Assembly (NCBI RefSeq): GCF_013376045.1
Contig: NZ_JABMJG010000001.1
Span: forward strand, 62,001 to 126,000
Direction: 5' to 3'
Length of the DNA: 64,000 bases
Source: Variovorax sp. SG517
GTDB lineage: Bacteria; Pseudomonadota; Gammaproteobacteria; Burkholderiales; Burkholderiaceae_C
This document shows positions 51,473 to 60,198 of this stretch, piece by piece (position 1 is the stretch's first letter; every line of letters starts with the position of its first letter). The notes beneath the pieces are model-generated. The model saw only the letters and a program-made list of their open reading frames with translations, was not told the origin of the DNA and did no database searches. A program made the position numbers and the translations under genes.

Positions 51473-52759
51473 TCAGCCAGCCTGGGAGATCACCGTGCGC
51501 TCGACCAGCCGGTCGTCGCCCAGCACGATCATCGCGAAGAGCATTTCTTCCAGCGAGTTCGCCTGCTTCGTCTTGCGCGCCAGCAGCGGCGTGGCGGCGG
51601 GGTTCAGCACCAGGAAGTCGGCCTCGCAGCCCGGCTGCAGGTTGCCGACCACGCCGTCGAGCCCCAGGGCGCGCGCGGCGCCGCCGGTGTGGCGCCACCA
51701 GAGTTCCGACGGCGCGATGCTCAGGCCGGCCTTGGTCTGGCCTTCGCGGCCGACGTAGTAGGCGGCCATCATGGTATGGAACGGACTGAAGCTGGTGCCG
51801 CCGCCCACGTCGCTCGCCAGGCCGTAGGGGTAGCCCACGCGGTCGGCCGCGCCGAAATCGAAGAAGCCGCTGCCCAGGAACAGGTTGCTGGTCGGGCTCA
51901 CCGCGGCCGCCGTCTTCGTCTCGCGCAGCAGGGCGCGGTCGGCCTCGTCGAGGTAGATGCAGTGGGCGTACACGGCCCGCTCGCGCATCAGGCCGAAGCC
52001 TGCATACACGTCGAGGTACGAGCGCGCCTTGGGGTACAGCTCGCGCACCCAGCTCACTTCGTCGCGGTTCTCGGCCACGTGCGACTGGATCCAGGTGTCG
52101 GCGTACTTCGCGGCCAGCTCGCCGGCGCCGCGCATCTGGGCGTCGGTGCTCGCGGGCGCGAAGCGCGGGGTGATGGCGTAGCCCAAGCGGTCGACTTGGT
52201 GCCACTTGCGGATCAGCGCCTCGGTGTCGACGAGGCTCTGCTCGGTCTCGTCGCGCACGCCGTCGGGCGAATTGCGGTCCTGCAGCACCTTGCCGGTGAT
52301 CAGGCGCATGCCGCGGCGCTGCGCGCCTTCGAAGAGCGCGTCGACCGAGGCCACGTGCGAGGTCGCGAAGGTCAGCGAGGTGGTCACGCCGTTGCGCAGC
52401 AGTTCGTCGAGGAAGAACTGCGCCACTTCGTTCGAATGCGCGGGGTCGGCGAACTTGCTTTCCGCGGGGAAGGTGTAGTTCTCGAGCCAGGGCAGCAGGC
52501 CCGGCGCGGGCGAGCCGATGATGTCGGTCTGCGGATAGTGGATGTGCATGTCCACGAAGCCCGGCGCGAGGATGCGCCCCGGCAGGTGGGTCGTGTGCGC
52601 GCCCGGGTGGCGCGGCGCGACATCGGCATGGCTGCCGGCGTCGAGCACGCGCTGGCGGCCGGTGGCGTCGGGGGCGACGACCAGCAGGCCGTCCTCGTCG
52701 AAAACGGGCTTGCCGGAGGCGTCGAATCGCAGGAGTGAGGCGCGGTAGGCTTTTTTCAT
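51473..52759 (-). CDS. guaD: Guanine deaminase (amidohydrolase family)
   Basis: 428 residues from ATG 52759. Zinc-site motif GFVDMHIHYPQTDIIG, then SHVAENRDEV, AHCIYLDEADRALL and SPTSNLFLGSG with the catalytic Asp in ASDVGGGTSFS, the order found in guanine deaminases. It converts guanine to xanthine. The 8-oxoguanine deaminases differ in the metal motif; guanine is the better fit. A perfect inverted repeat (52805-52829) lies 46 bases upstream and is a likely operator. A BMP-type binding protein that could bring in nucleosides is 3 kb away. Confidence 0.85.
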   Translation of the reverse strand: MKKAYRASLLRFDASGKPVFDEDGLLVVAPDATGRQRVLDAGSHADVAPRHPGAHTTHLPGRILAPGFVDMHIHYPQTDIIGSPAPGLLPWLENYTFPAESKFADPAHSNEVAQFFLDELLRNGVTTSLTFATSHVASVDALFEGAQRRGMRLITGKVLQDRNSPDGVRDETEQSLVDTEALIRKWHQVDRLGYAITPRFAPASTDAQMRGAGELAAKYADTWIQSHVAENRDEVSWVRELYPKARSYLDVYAGFGLMRERAVYAHCIYLDEADRALLRETKTAAAVSPTSNLFLGSGFFDFGAADRVGYPYGLASDVGGGTSFSPFHTMMAAYYVGREGQTKAGLSIAPSELWWRHTGGAARALGLDGVVGNLQPGCEADFLVLNPAATPLLARKTKQANSLEEMLFAMIVLGDDRLVERTVISQAG

Positions 52760-52804
52760 CGTGGGTGCGGAGGGTAATCCACCCCCGACCCGCCGCAATT
52801 TCCA

Positions 52805-52829
52805 TGCGCATATGAGTGCTATATGCGCA
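52805..52829. promoter_or_regulatory. Perfect 9-bp inverted repeat upstream of guaD
   Basis: TGCGCATAT (52805-52813) and ATATGCGCA (52821-52829) with a 7-base spacer, in the gap before guaD. Arm length and spacing fit a dimeric repressor operator. No cognate regulator gene is adjacent. Confidence 0.5.
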
Positions 52830-52852
52830 GGGCACTCACCTCCGCACCACGC

Positions 52853-53836
52853 CTACCGGGGCAGCGCGCGCGACTGGATGTCGAACGGCACGCCGGTCGG
52901 CACCGGTCCGTCGCCCTCCTTGCGCTTCGTGAGCAGCGAATACTTCGACTCGATGAAGTAGACGCGGTCGCCCCACACCGCGCCGGACGACGGATCGTTG
53001 AGCCCCGCCACCACCGTCTGCAGACCGAGCTTCGCGCCTTCGACGCGCGCCACGGTGATCTGCCCGCCGTAGGCGCCTTCGCCGAAGGCATTGCTCTCGA
53101 ACAGCACGAGCCGGCCGGGCTTCCACGCGCGGATCGCGTCCACGTTCTTCAGTTCGCGCGGCGCCTCGACGCGCGTGACCTCGCCGGACTTGCCGTCCGC
53201 GCCGAGACCGATGCGCAGCACATAGGGCGCCGCCGCCACGAGACTCACGTAGACATCGCGCCCGCCGTCGATGGCGATGCCGTTCAGGCCCTTGTAGGGG
53301 CCCGGGCCGGCCAGCGCGGGATCCTCCTTCCACGTAACCAGCGAGGCAGCGCCCGGTGCGAGCTTCAGCACGCGCGGGTGGTAGGAGTCGGTCACGTAGA
53401 GATTGCCGCGCGCGTCCTGCGCGAGGTCGTTGCAGTAGCCGCCGTCGGGCATGGTGTAGCTCGCGCGCGGCGCGCCGGTGGCAAGGTCATAGCGCTTGAG
53501 CGCGCTCGGCGTCGAAGGCACGGTGGTGAAGCCGATGTTGCCGGAGCAGATCCACAGCGCCCGGAGCTTCGCGTCGACCAACACGCCCTGCCCGTTCGCC
53601 AGGCCGTTGGCGCCGGGTTTGACCAGCACCTCGGCCTTCGGCGCCGTGCCCGGCTTCAGCCGCGCGACCGCGCCCTGCCGCCAGCTGCCGACGTAGAACG
53701 CGCCATCGGGCCCGATGGCCACGCTCTCCGGATACCAGTCTTCCGGCAGCGCCTGCACCACTGGCGGGGCAGCGACGGCCGCCGCCGCCGCGAGCGCCAG
53801 CAGCGCGCCTGCAAGCCATGGATGCACGCTCTTCAT
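52853..53836 (-). CDS. Exported SMP-30/NHL-like beta-propeller protein
   Basis: 327 residues from ATG 53836, overlapping the preceding dehydrogenase stop (ATGA). The signal peptide MKSVHPWLAGALLALAAAAAVAA is clear. The mature part has propeller blades such as WYPESVAIGPDGAFYVGSW, GGYCNDLAQDARGNLYVTDSYHPRVLKL and LNGIAIDGGRDVYVSL, typical of SMP-30/gluconolactonase-like folds. Periplasmic lactonase or binding role possible; no substrate can be named. Co-transcribed with the dehydrogenase, divergent from LysR. Confidence 0.75.
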   Translation of the reverse strand: MKSVHPWLAGALLALAAAAAVAAPPVVQALPEDWYPESVAIGPDGAFYVGSWRQGAVARLKPGTAPKAEVLVKPGANGLANGQGVLVDAKLRALWICSGNIGFTTVPSTPSALKRYDLATGAPRASYTMPDGGYCNDLAQDARGNLYVTDSYHPRVLKLAPGAASLVTWKEDPALAGPGPYKGLNGIAIDGGRDVYVSLVAAAPYVLRIGLGADGKSGEVTRVEAPRELKNVDAIRAWKPGRLVLFESNAFGEGAYGGQITVARVEGAKLGLQTVVAGLNDPSSGAVWGDRVYFIESKYSLLTKRKEGDGPVPTGVPFDIQSRALPR

Positions 53837-54438
53837 TGCCACACGCGGAAGACGCGTCCCGTCAACGGACCTTCGACGCTGCGCACATAGGCCAGCGCCA
53901 CGCGCGCGGCCGATACGGTTTCGACGCCCGGAAAGAGCGCGCCATACGCCTCCACCGATTCGGTCAGCAGCGTCGGGCTCACCGCGTTGATGCGCAGCCC
54001 GCGCGCCAGCTCGATCGCCGCGCCCTTCACGAAGCCCTCGACCCCGGCATTGACGGCAGCGGCATTGCCTCCGCCACGAACCGGGTCTTCGGCCGCGACG
54101 CCCGTCGTCAGCGTGATCGAGCCGCCGTCGCGCAGCACATGCTGGCCCAGCAGCGCGAGCCGCACCTGGCCAAGCAGCTTGTCCTGCAGGCCGACATTGA
54201 AGTTCGCCGGTGTCATCTCGGCCAGCGGCCCGAAGAAGAGCCCGCCCGCCGTCGAGACGATCGCATCGACACGGCCGACCGCCGCATACAGCGCCTCGAC
54301 GCTGGCGTCGCTGGTGATGTCGACCTGGCGATCGCCGCGCGTGCGCCCCGCGCGAATCACCTCGTGGCCCCGCCCGGCCAGCGTCTGCGCCACCGCACTG
54401 CCAATCGCGCCCGTCGCGCCCACAACAAGAACCTTCAT
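53833..54438 (-). CDS. Short-chain dehydrogenase-like protein
   Basis: 201 residues, a compact SDR. The Rossmann motif is GATGAIGSAV; other landmarks are DAIVSTAGG and LRINAVSPTLLTES. At the catalytic site the usual YxxxK is not evident (AAAVNAGVEGFVKG), as in a known small-SDR subgroup, so activity may be atypical. First gene of a two-gene operon with the propeller protein, divergent from the LysR regulator at 54543. Confidence 0.8.
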   Translation of the reverse strand: MKVLVVGATGAIGSAVAQTLAGRGHEVIRAGRTRGDRQVDITSDASVEALYAAVGRVDAIVSTAGGLFFGPLAEMTPANFNVGLQDKLLGQVRLALLGQHVLRDGGSITLTTGVAAEDPVRGGGNAAAVNAGVEGFVKGAAIELARGLRINAVSPTLLTESVEAYGALFPGVETVSAARVALAYVRSVEGPLTGRVFRVWQ

Positions 54439-54542
54439 GGAAAACCTCGCAAAGTGAATCAAACAAGCGGTGATTGTTTTGCGAACCATCCATTTGATAA
54501 ATTGCCTTCCAGTTCGGTCATTCGGAATCAGGAGTTCACAAT

Positions 54543-55424
54543 ATGGACAAGCTGCGCGCCATGGAAGTCTTCGTCGCAACGGTGGACGCGGGCAGCTTCG
54601 CCGCCGCGGCCGAGGCGCTCGATCTCTCGGCCGTGATGGTCGGCAAGCACATCCGCGCGCTCGAAGAGCAGCTGGGAGCCCGTCTGCTGGAGCGCACCAC
54701 GCGCCGCCACTCGCTCACCGAGATCGGCGCCGCGTATCTGGAGCGCTGCCGCGACGTGCTGGCCAGCGTGCACACGGCCGACGGCGTGGCCGAGTCGCTG
54801 CGCGCCATGCCGCAGGGCGTGCTGCGCGTCACCGCGCCCGTGGCCTACGGCGCCCACCGCCTCACGCCGGTGATCGGCGAGTACATCGCTGCCTATCCGC
54901 AGGTGAAGGTGGAGTTGAGCCTCAACGACCGCGTGGTCGACCTGGCCGAGGAAGGCTTCGACTGCGGCATCCGCTCGGGCGCGGCCGTCGACGAACGGCT
55001 CATCGCAAGACCGCTCGCCCTGGCGCGCATGTACGCGGTGGCGAGCCCGGCATGGGTCGCGCGCCACGGGCAGCCGAAGCACCCGTCGGAACTGGAAGCC
55101 TTCCCGCTGCTGGGCTTCGCGACCTGGGGGCCGAACCATTCATGGCGCTTCACGCGCAACGGCCAGACGGTGCACGTGCCGGTGCGCGGGCCGCTCACCA
55201 CCAACAACGGCCAGGCGCTGCTGGCCGCGGCCATGGCCGGCGTGGGCGTGATCGTGCAGGCCGATGCGCTGCTGGGCCCCGCGCTCGCATCGGGTCAGGT
55301 GGTGCAGCTGCTGCCCGACTGGGAGCTGCCCACGCGGCAGGTGCAGATCGTCCGGCTGCCGGAGGCGCGGCCGAGCGCCAAGCTGCGGACATTCGTGGAC
55401 TTCGTGGTGGAGTGGTTGGGTTAG
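54543..55424 (+). CDS. LysR-family transcriptional regulator
   Basis: 293 residues, standard length. HTH: AMEVFVATVDAGSFAAAAEALDLSAVMVGKHIRALEEQLGARLLERTTRRHSLTEIG. The effector domain starts LRVTAPVAYGAHRLTPV and contains GFDCGIRSGAAVDERLIARPL, typical of the CrgA-like branch. AGGAG precedes the start. It is divergent from the dehydrogenase/propeller pair, its likely target. Its stop overlaps the convergent BMP gene by four bases. Confidence 0.9.
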   Translation: MDKLRAMEVFVATVDAGSFAAAAEALDLSAVMVGKHIRALEEQLGARLLERTTRRHSLTEIGAAYLERCRDVLASVHTADGVAESLRAMPQGVLRVTAPVAYGAHRLTPVIGEYIAAYPQVKVELSLNDRVVDLAEEGFDCGIRSGAAVDERLIARPLALARMYAVASPAWVARHGQPKHPSELEAFPLLGFATWGPNHSWRFTRNGQTVHVPVRGPLTTNNGQALLAAAMAGVGVIVQADALLGPALASGQVVQLLPDWELPTRQVQIVRLPEARPSAKLRTFVDFVVEWLG

Positions 55425-56524
55425 CGCGCCACGCGCCCCTGCACGCCTTCCACCAGCCAGTTCATCGTCAGTATCTGCTCGTCGCTCAGCTGGGTTCCCT
55501 TGGCGATCACGATGCGACCCTCGTTGTCGCGCACGTCGGCCGCAACGGCGCGGAAGGGCTGCAGCTTGCCGACGGCGATGTCCTTCTGCCGCGCCAGCAC
55601 CTCGTCCTGCACGGCCTTGGGCACTTTGGTGCCGAAGTCGCCGACGCGGATCATTCCTTCCTTTACGCCGCCCCAGAGCTTGCCGCTCTTCCAGCTGCCG
55701 TCGAGCACCGCCTTCGCGCGCTGCGTGTAGTAGCCACCCCACTGGTGCGTGACCGCGACGACCTGCGCGTCGGGCGCGATCTTGCGCATGTCGGAGTGGT
55801 AGGCGATGGCCAGCTTGCCGCGCTCCTGCGCCGCCGCCATGACGGCAGTGGAGCCGGTGTGGAAGGCGATCACGTCGGCGTTCTGGTTGAACAGCGCCAT
55901 GGCGGCGTCGCGCTCCTTCGGCGGATCGAACCATTCGTTGAGCCACACCACGCGCACCTGCGCCGATGGGTTCACCGAGCGCATGCCCAGCGTGAACGCG
56001 TTGATGCCCTGCAGCACTTCCGGAATCGGAAAACCCGCGACGTAGCCCGCGATGTTGGTCTTCGTCATGCGCCCGGCCGCAATGCCCGCGAGATAGCGGC
56101 CCTCGTAATAGCGCGCATTGGCGGTCGCCACGTTGGGCGCGGTCTTGTAGCCGGTGATCGATTCGAACTTCACCTCGGGGAAGTCCTTCGCGACCTTCAT
56201 CGTCGGCTCCATGTAGCCGAAGCTCGGCGTGAAGATGAGCGTGTTGCCCTGCTGCGCGAGGTCGCGGATCACGCGCTCGGCATCGGCGCCCTCGGCCACG
56301 TTCTCGACGTAGGTGGTCTTGACCTTCGCGCCCAGCGCCGCGTCGACGGCCTTGCGGCCTTCCTCGTGCTGGCGCACCCAGCCCGCATCGGTGACGGGCG
56401 TGACGTAGACGAAGCCGATCTTCAGCGGCGCCTGTGCCTGTTGCTGCTGTTGCGAAAAAACGGGAGAGAAAAAGCCGGCGACTGCCAGCGCCAGAACGGC
56501 GCGGCCCGCGAGGTTTTTGTACAT
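55421..56524 (-). CDS. BMP-family (PnrA-like) solute-binding protein
   Basis: 367 residues. Signal MYKNLAGRAVLALAVAGFFSPVFSQ, then a poly-Gln stretch. BMP landmarks: LKIGFVYVTPVTDAGWVRQHEEGR, ERVIRDLAQQGNTLIFTPSFGYMEP, YYEGRYLAGIAAGRMTKTNIAGYVAGFPIPEVLQGINAF and DVIAFHTGSTAVM. The family binds nucleosides or purines for an ABC importer. No permease or ATPase gene follows within the window, so its partners are elsewhere. A functional link with guaD is plausible. Confidence 0.85.
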   Translation of the reverse strand: MYKNLAGRAVLALAVAGFFSPVFSQQQQQAQAPLKIGFVYVTPVTDAGWVRQHEEGRKAVDAALGAKVKTTYVENVAEGADAERVIRDLAQQGNTLIFTPSFGYMEPTMKVAKDFPEVKFESITGYKTAPNVATANARYYEGRYLAGIAAGRMTKTNIAGYVAGFPIPEVLQGINAFTLGMRSVNPSAQVRVVWLNEWFDPPKERDAAMALFNQNADVIAFHTGSTAVMAAAQERGKLAIAYHSDMRKIAPDAQVVAVTHQWGGYYTQRAKAVLDGSWKSGKLWGGVKEGMIRVGDFGTKVPKAVQDEVLARQKDIAVGKLQPFRAVAADVRDNEGRIVIAKGTQLSDEQILTMNWLVEGVQGRVAR

Positions 56525-56745
56525 GGTGTTCCTCTACATGGCCCCGGAAATGCAAACCCCGCAGCCGGCCGGGACGCCCGATTGCGAGGGGCGGGATTCT
56601 AAACGCCGACGCAGTCCGCAATGCGGCCGGGACGTTGGCCTACTTCAATGTCGGTGCTTCGCCTCAGACCCGGCGCCCCGGGTTTGAGCGAGCCTTGCAT
56701 CACTGATCGATCCACCATCGGGAAAGCCAAGAAAGGCCAGCCACC

Positions 56746-57000
56746 ATGACCGCATCCACCGTCAACGATTCGCTGACCCCGCTCGACATCTCTCAAGCCG
56801 TGCTTGAAAGCGAAGAAAACCCGAACGCGGCACGGCCGCTCACGCCCAGGGAACGTGCCGCACACGGCATGCACGCGGAACCGGGCCGCCGCGCGCGCCT
56901 TCAAGGCATGCTGCGCAGCCCCGCCCTTGCCTGGTGCGGCGCGGCAGCCACGGGGCTGGCGCTGGCGGCGCTCTACGCGCGCCGGACCCACCGCATCTGA
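56746..57000 (+). CDS. Small protein with one C-terminal membrane helix
   Basis: 84 residues. The N-terminal ~50 residues are polar (SLTPLDISQAVLESEENPNAARPLTPRERAAHGMHAEPGRRARL), and a single hydrophobic helix lies near the end (LAWCGAAATGLALAALYA) before a basic RRTHRI tail. No family recognised. The gap 56525-56745 before it shows no other gene. Confidence 0.5.
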   Translation: MTASTVNDSLTPLDISQAVLESEENPNAARPLTPRERAAHGMHAEPGRRARLQGMLRSPALAWCGAAATGLALAALYARRTHRI

Positions 57001-57025
57001 ACTGGACGACCCCGGTACGACGACC

Positions 57026-57868
57026 TCACGCCGGTGACGTGGCGGAGTCGGCGCCGGCACGATAGCGCGCCGCGGGAGCGGTGCTGGACAACCGCCCCGA
57101 CATCGCGCGCCGCGCCGCATCGAAGGCCTCCCACTCGGCCAGATCGGGCAGCGCGGGAATCGTGACCTGCTCACCCTGGTCGAGCCCCGCCAGGGCGGCG
57201 TCGACCATGTCTTGCGCGGTCATGACGATCTCCTTGGGCAGGTGTTCCATCGGCACGCCTGCGACGCCCCAGAACTCGGTGGCCGTCGCGCCGGGCAGCA
57301 CCGCCTGCACGCGCACGCCCTTGTCCTTGAGCTCGTGCTGCAGCGACTGGCTCAACGCGAGCACGAAGGCCTTGCTGCCGCCGTACACGCCGTTGAGCGT
57401 CTCCGGCGAGATCGCGACGATGGAGGCGATGTTCACCAGCGTGCCTGCGCCGCGCTCCACGAAGCCGGGCACGGCCGCGTAGGTGAGCCGCGTGAGCACG
57501 CTCACGTTGAGCGCGATCATCTCTTCCATCTTGTCGACGTCGGAAGCCAGCAGCGGTGCGGCAGCGCCGAAGCCGGCGTTGTTCACAAGCATGGTGATGT
57601 CGCCGCGGGTGCGCAACGCGGCCTCGACCCGGGCGATGTCGTCGCGGCTCGTCAGGTCGGCAGGAAGAACCTCGACCTTGCGGCCGGTCTCGCGCACGAG
57701 CTTCGCGGCCAGGGCCTCGAGGCGTTCGCGGTTGCGCGCGACCAGGATCAGGTCGAAGCCGCGCCGCGCGAGGCGGTCTGCGTACACGGCGCCGATGCCG
57801 GACGACGCGCCGGTGACGAGGGCCGCGCCCTTGGGAGAATTTGCTGAAGCGCTAACGGTGGCAGTCAT
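57026..57868 (-). CDS. Short-chain dehydrogenase/reductase
   Basis: 280 residues, classical SDR: cofactor motif VTGASSGIGAVYA, RNRERLEALAAKL, LVNNAGFGAAAPL, catalytic Ser in NIASIVAIS, YGGSKAFVLALSQSL (YxxSK) and QAVLPGATATEFW. The residues after the first strand (VARNRERL) suggest NADP(H). Substrate unknown. It lies 110 bases downstream of a GlxA-type regulator on the same strand, and the gap has AT-rich promoter-like sequence near 57935-57955. Confidence 0.9.
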   Translation of the reverse strand: MTATVSASANSPKGAALVTGASSGIGAVYADRLARRGFDLILVARNRERLEALAAKLVRETGRKVEVLPADLTSRDDIARVEAALRTRGDITMLVNNAGFGAAAPLLASDVDKMEEMIALNVSVLTRLTYAAVPGFVERGAGTLVNIASIVAISPETLNGVYGGSKAFVLALSQSLQHELKDKGVRVQAVLPGATATEFWGVAGVPMEHLPKEIVMTAQDMVDAALAGLDQGEQVTIPALPDLAEWEAFDAARRAMSGRLSSTAPAARYRAGADSATSPA

Positions 57869-57978
57869 GGAGCTTTCCTTTTTTCGCCGCGTCGATATCT
57901 GCGGCCATGGGGAAAGTCTCCTCCTGCAAGGCTATGGCGTAAATGTCATATAAGCCACCTTTCAGGACATCCTGCCAC

Positions 57979-58926
57979 TCAGGCCACGGCCGCTTCCCGG
58001 CGCGCCACGCGGCGCACGCTCTGCGGGGGCTGCCCCAGCGTGCGCAGGAAGGCGCGCCGCATGCGCTCGGGGTCGCCGAAACCCGTCTCTCGCGCGACCA
58101 CGCCGAGCGCCAGGTTGCCTTCGTCGATCAACGCGCGTGCCGCCTCCACGCGCAGGGTCTCGACCGCATGCGCGGGCGACTGGCCGGTCTCGGCCTTGAA
58201 CGCACGGCTGAACTGGCGCGGGCTCAGGTGCACGACCTCGGCCAGTTCCTCCACCGACAGCGTGTCGCGCAGGTTGGCCCGCGCGTGCACCAGCGCCTTC
58301 TGGATGCGGTCCGACTTCGGCTCCAGCTCCAGCAGCGCGGAGTACTGCGACTGCCCGCCCGCGCGCCGGTGGTAGACGACCAGCTTGCGTGCCGCGAAGC
58401 GCGCCGCCTCCACGCCGAGGTCTTCCTCCACCAGCGCGAGCACGAGGTCGATGCCCGCCGTCATGCCGGCCGACGTCCACACCGGCCCGTCGTTGATGAA
58501 GATGCGGTCGGGCTGAACCTTCACGGCGGGATGAAGCTTCTGCAGCTCGCCCGCGAAGGACCAGTGCGTGGTCGCCTTGCGGCCGTCGAGCAGCCCCGCA
58601 TCGGCCAGCCCGAAGGCGCCGGTGCAGATGCTGGCCACGCGGCGCGCATTGCGCAGCCCGGCGCGCAGGAAGCGGCACATCTTCTCGGAGGTGGGCGCGA
58701 TGAAGAGCGCGCCGCTCAGCACCAGCGTGTCGTACTTCGCCGTACCGAAGCGCTTGCTGTCCGTGCTCACGCCCGACGAACTGGCCACGAGGCCACCCTC
58801 TTCCGACAAAAGCTCGACCTGGTAGACCGGCTTGCCGGCGTGAATGTTCGCAAGCTCGAACGCGGCGATGGCGGCGAGGTCGAGGATCTGGAAGCCGGGG
58901 AAGACGAGCACGCCGATGCGTTTCAT
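57979..58926 (-). CDS. GlxA-family AraC-type regulator
   Basis: 315 residues. DJ-1/PfpI sensor domain with MKRIGVLVFPGFQILDLAAIAAFELAN, cysteine elbow VASICTGAFGLADAGLLDGRKATTHW and WTSAGMTAGIDLVLALVEEDLG; C-terminal AraC domain (LSVEELAEVVHLSPRQFSRAFKAETGQSPAHAVE; LALGVVARETGFGDPERMRRAFLRTLGQPPQSVRR). The probable target is the downstream dehydrogenase gene. It is related to, but distinct from, the GlxA-type regulator at 20084. Confidence 0.9.
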   Translation of the reverse strand: MKRIGVLVFPGFQILDLAAIAAFELANIHAGKPVYQVELLSEEGGLVASSSGVSTDSKRFGTAKYDTLVLSGALFIAPTSEKMCRFLRAGLRNARRVASICTGAFGLADAGLLDGRKATTHWSFAGELQKLHPAVKVQPDRIFINDGPVWTSAGMTAGIDLVLALVEEDLGVEAARFAARKLVVYHRRAGGQSQYSALLELEPKSDRIQKALVHARANLRDTLSVEELAEVVHLSPRQFSRAFKAETGQSPAHAVETLRVEAARALIDEGNLALGVVARETGFGDPERMRRAFLRTLGQPPQSVRRVARREAAVA

Positions 58927-59085
58927 GGCGATGTCCTGAAAAGAGGTTTTGGGCGATGAAGGACGCGAGCTTAGGCGACTCGCACCGACCGCGCGTGCGG
59001 AAGGGAGACCTCACACGCACAGACCACCCGTCACCGCAGCACTGCATGGTCGAAGCCTCCACGGCACCTTCTGCTCGCCTTTATT

Positions 59086-59237
59086 CGTGAAAAACTTCAC
59101 GAAAACATATTCCTCATTTCGGTGCACGAGTCAGTAAGAGGAAACTTTCTGCTGACATTTTGATACGTAAGGTTACGATTGTGCAGTCAGGTTCCGGTCA
59201 GTTCGATCGCCTGACCCAACAAGCACAACAAACGGAG
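59086..59237 (+). promoter_or_regulatory. Leader with two short inverted repeats before the lipoprotein gene
   Basis: The 58927-59242 gap is clearly AT-richer than its surroundings. It carries CGTGAA-AAAC-TTCACG (59086-59101) and CGTAA-GG-TTACG (59166-59177), plus GGAG at 59234-59237, which supports GTG 59243 as start. The repeats are candidate operators; no clear promoter hexamers can be fixed. Nothing else is seen in the gap. Confidence 0.4.
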
Positions 59238-59242
59238 TTCTC

Positions 59243-60088
59243 GTGATCGCTTTTGACAGCGCCTTGCCGCGCCAAATTGGAGATTTACTCAACCAGCAAG
59301 GCGCGGTCTCACGCAAGACCTGCTGCTTCGTCGCACTCGCCGTTCTCATCAGCGGCTGCTCCACGGCGAACATCTCGTACACGCCCCGCCCCGGCAAGGA
59401 TGTGCCGCAGACGCTGAAGTACACCGATGGTGTCGGCACGCTGTCCGAAAAAGATGAAACGCGCGAACTCTTCGTCTACTCGCGTTTCAAGATGCAAGGG
59501 CCGACGCAGCCGACCTTCACCATCGGCTATGCCAACAACACCGCCGAGCCGGTGGACTTCAGCACCGACAACATCAAGGCGTACTTCCGCGGCGCTCCGG
59601 TGCAGATCTACACGTACAACGAGCGGATCGCGGAAATCCAGTCGGAGAAGCAGGCCAAGCAGGTCGCACTGGCGATCATCGGCGGGCTGGCCGCGGGCGC
59701 TGCCGCCTACGGCGCCTCGCGCCAGACCTATCGCTCGAACTACTCCGGATCGGTGGTCGGCCGCCGCGGCGTGACCAGCTTTGCCGGCTCGAACACCGTG
59801 CGCGTGTACGACCCCGTCGCAGGCATGCTGGCCGGCGCGGCAGTGGGTGGCGCCACCGTGCTGGGCATCCGGCAGATCGAATACAACGCAGAGAACCAAG
59901 AGCAGTCGGCCAATTCCATCCTGCAGCTGAACACGGTGGAGCCGCTGCAGATGGTGACCGGCGACCTCATCCTGAAGAACTGCTGCGATCCCCAACCCCA
60001 GGCCAACGACCTGATCCGGCTCGAGGTGACGGCCAGCGGGAAAACCTCGGTGTTCGAGTTCGCCCGCACGCAAGTGAAGAATCGCTGA
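59243..60088 (+). CDS. Lipoprotein of unknown function
   Basis: 281 residues from GTG 59243. The hydrophobic stretch and lipobox CCFVALAVLISGCS lie unusually far in (Cys at ~39), with ~24 polar residues before it. The mature part has SYTPRPGKDVPQTLKYTDGVGTLSEKDETRELFVYSRFK, a glycine-rich hydrophobic hairpin (LAIIGGLAAGAAAYGA) and a second one (AGMLAGAAVGGATVLGI), and a final beta-rich domain (GDLILKNCCDPQPQANDLIRLEV). The two Gly-rich hairpins recall glycine-zipper segments. No function assigned. Confidence 0.6.
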   Translation: MIAFDSALPRQIGDLLNQQGAVSRKTCCFVALAVLISGCSTANISYTPRPGKDVPQTLKYTDGVGTLSEKDETRELFVYSRFKMQGPTQPTFTIGYANNTAEPVDFSTDNIKAYFRGAPVQIYTYNERIAEIQSEKQAKQVALAIIGGLAAGAAAYGASRQTYRSNYSGSVVGRRGVTSFAGSNTVRVYDPVAGMLAGAAVGGATVLGIRQIEYNAENQEQSANSILQLNTVEPLQMVTGDLILKNCCDPQPQANDLIRLEVTASGKTSVFEFARTQVKNR

Positions 60089-60198
60089 AGGGGCGCTCCG
60101 GGGGGCGCGCGGGCCCCTGCCCCCGCTTCGCACGATGGGTGCCCCCACCAATCGGCAAGCGCCATCCCGCATGTGTCGTCCCACAATGGGCGTTCCCC

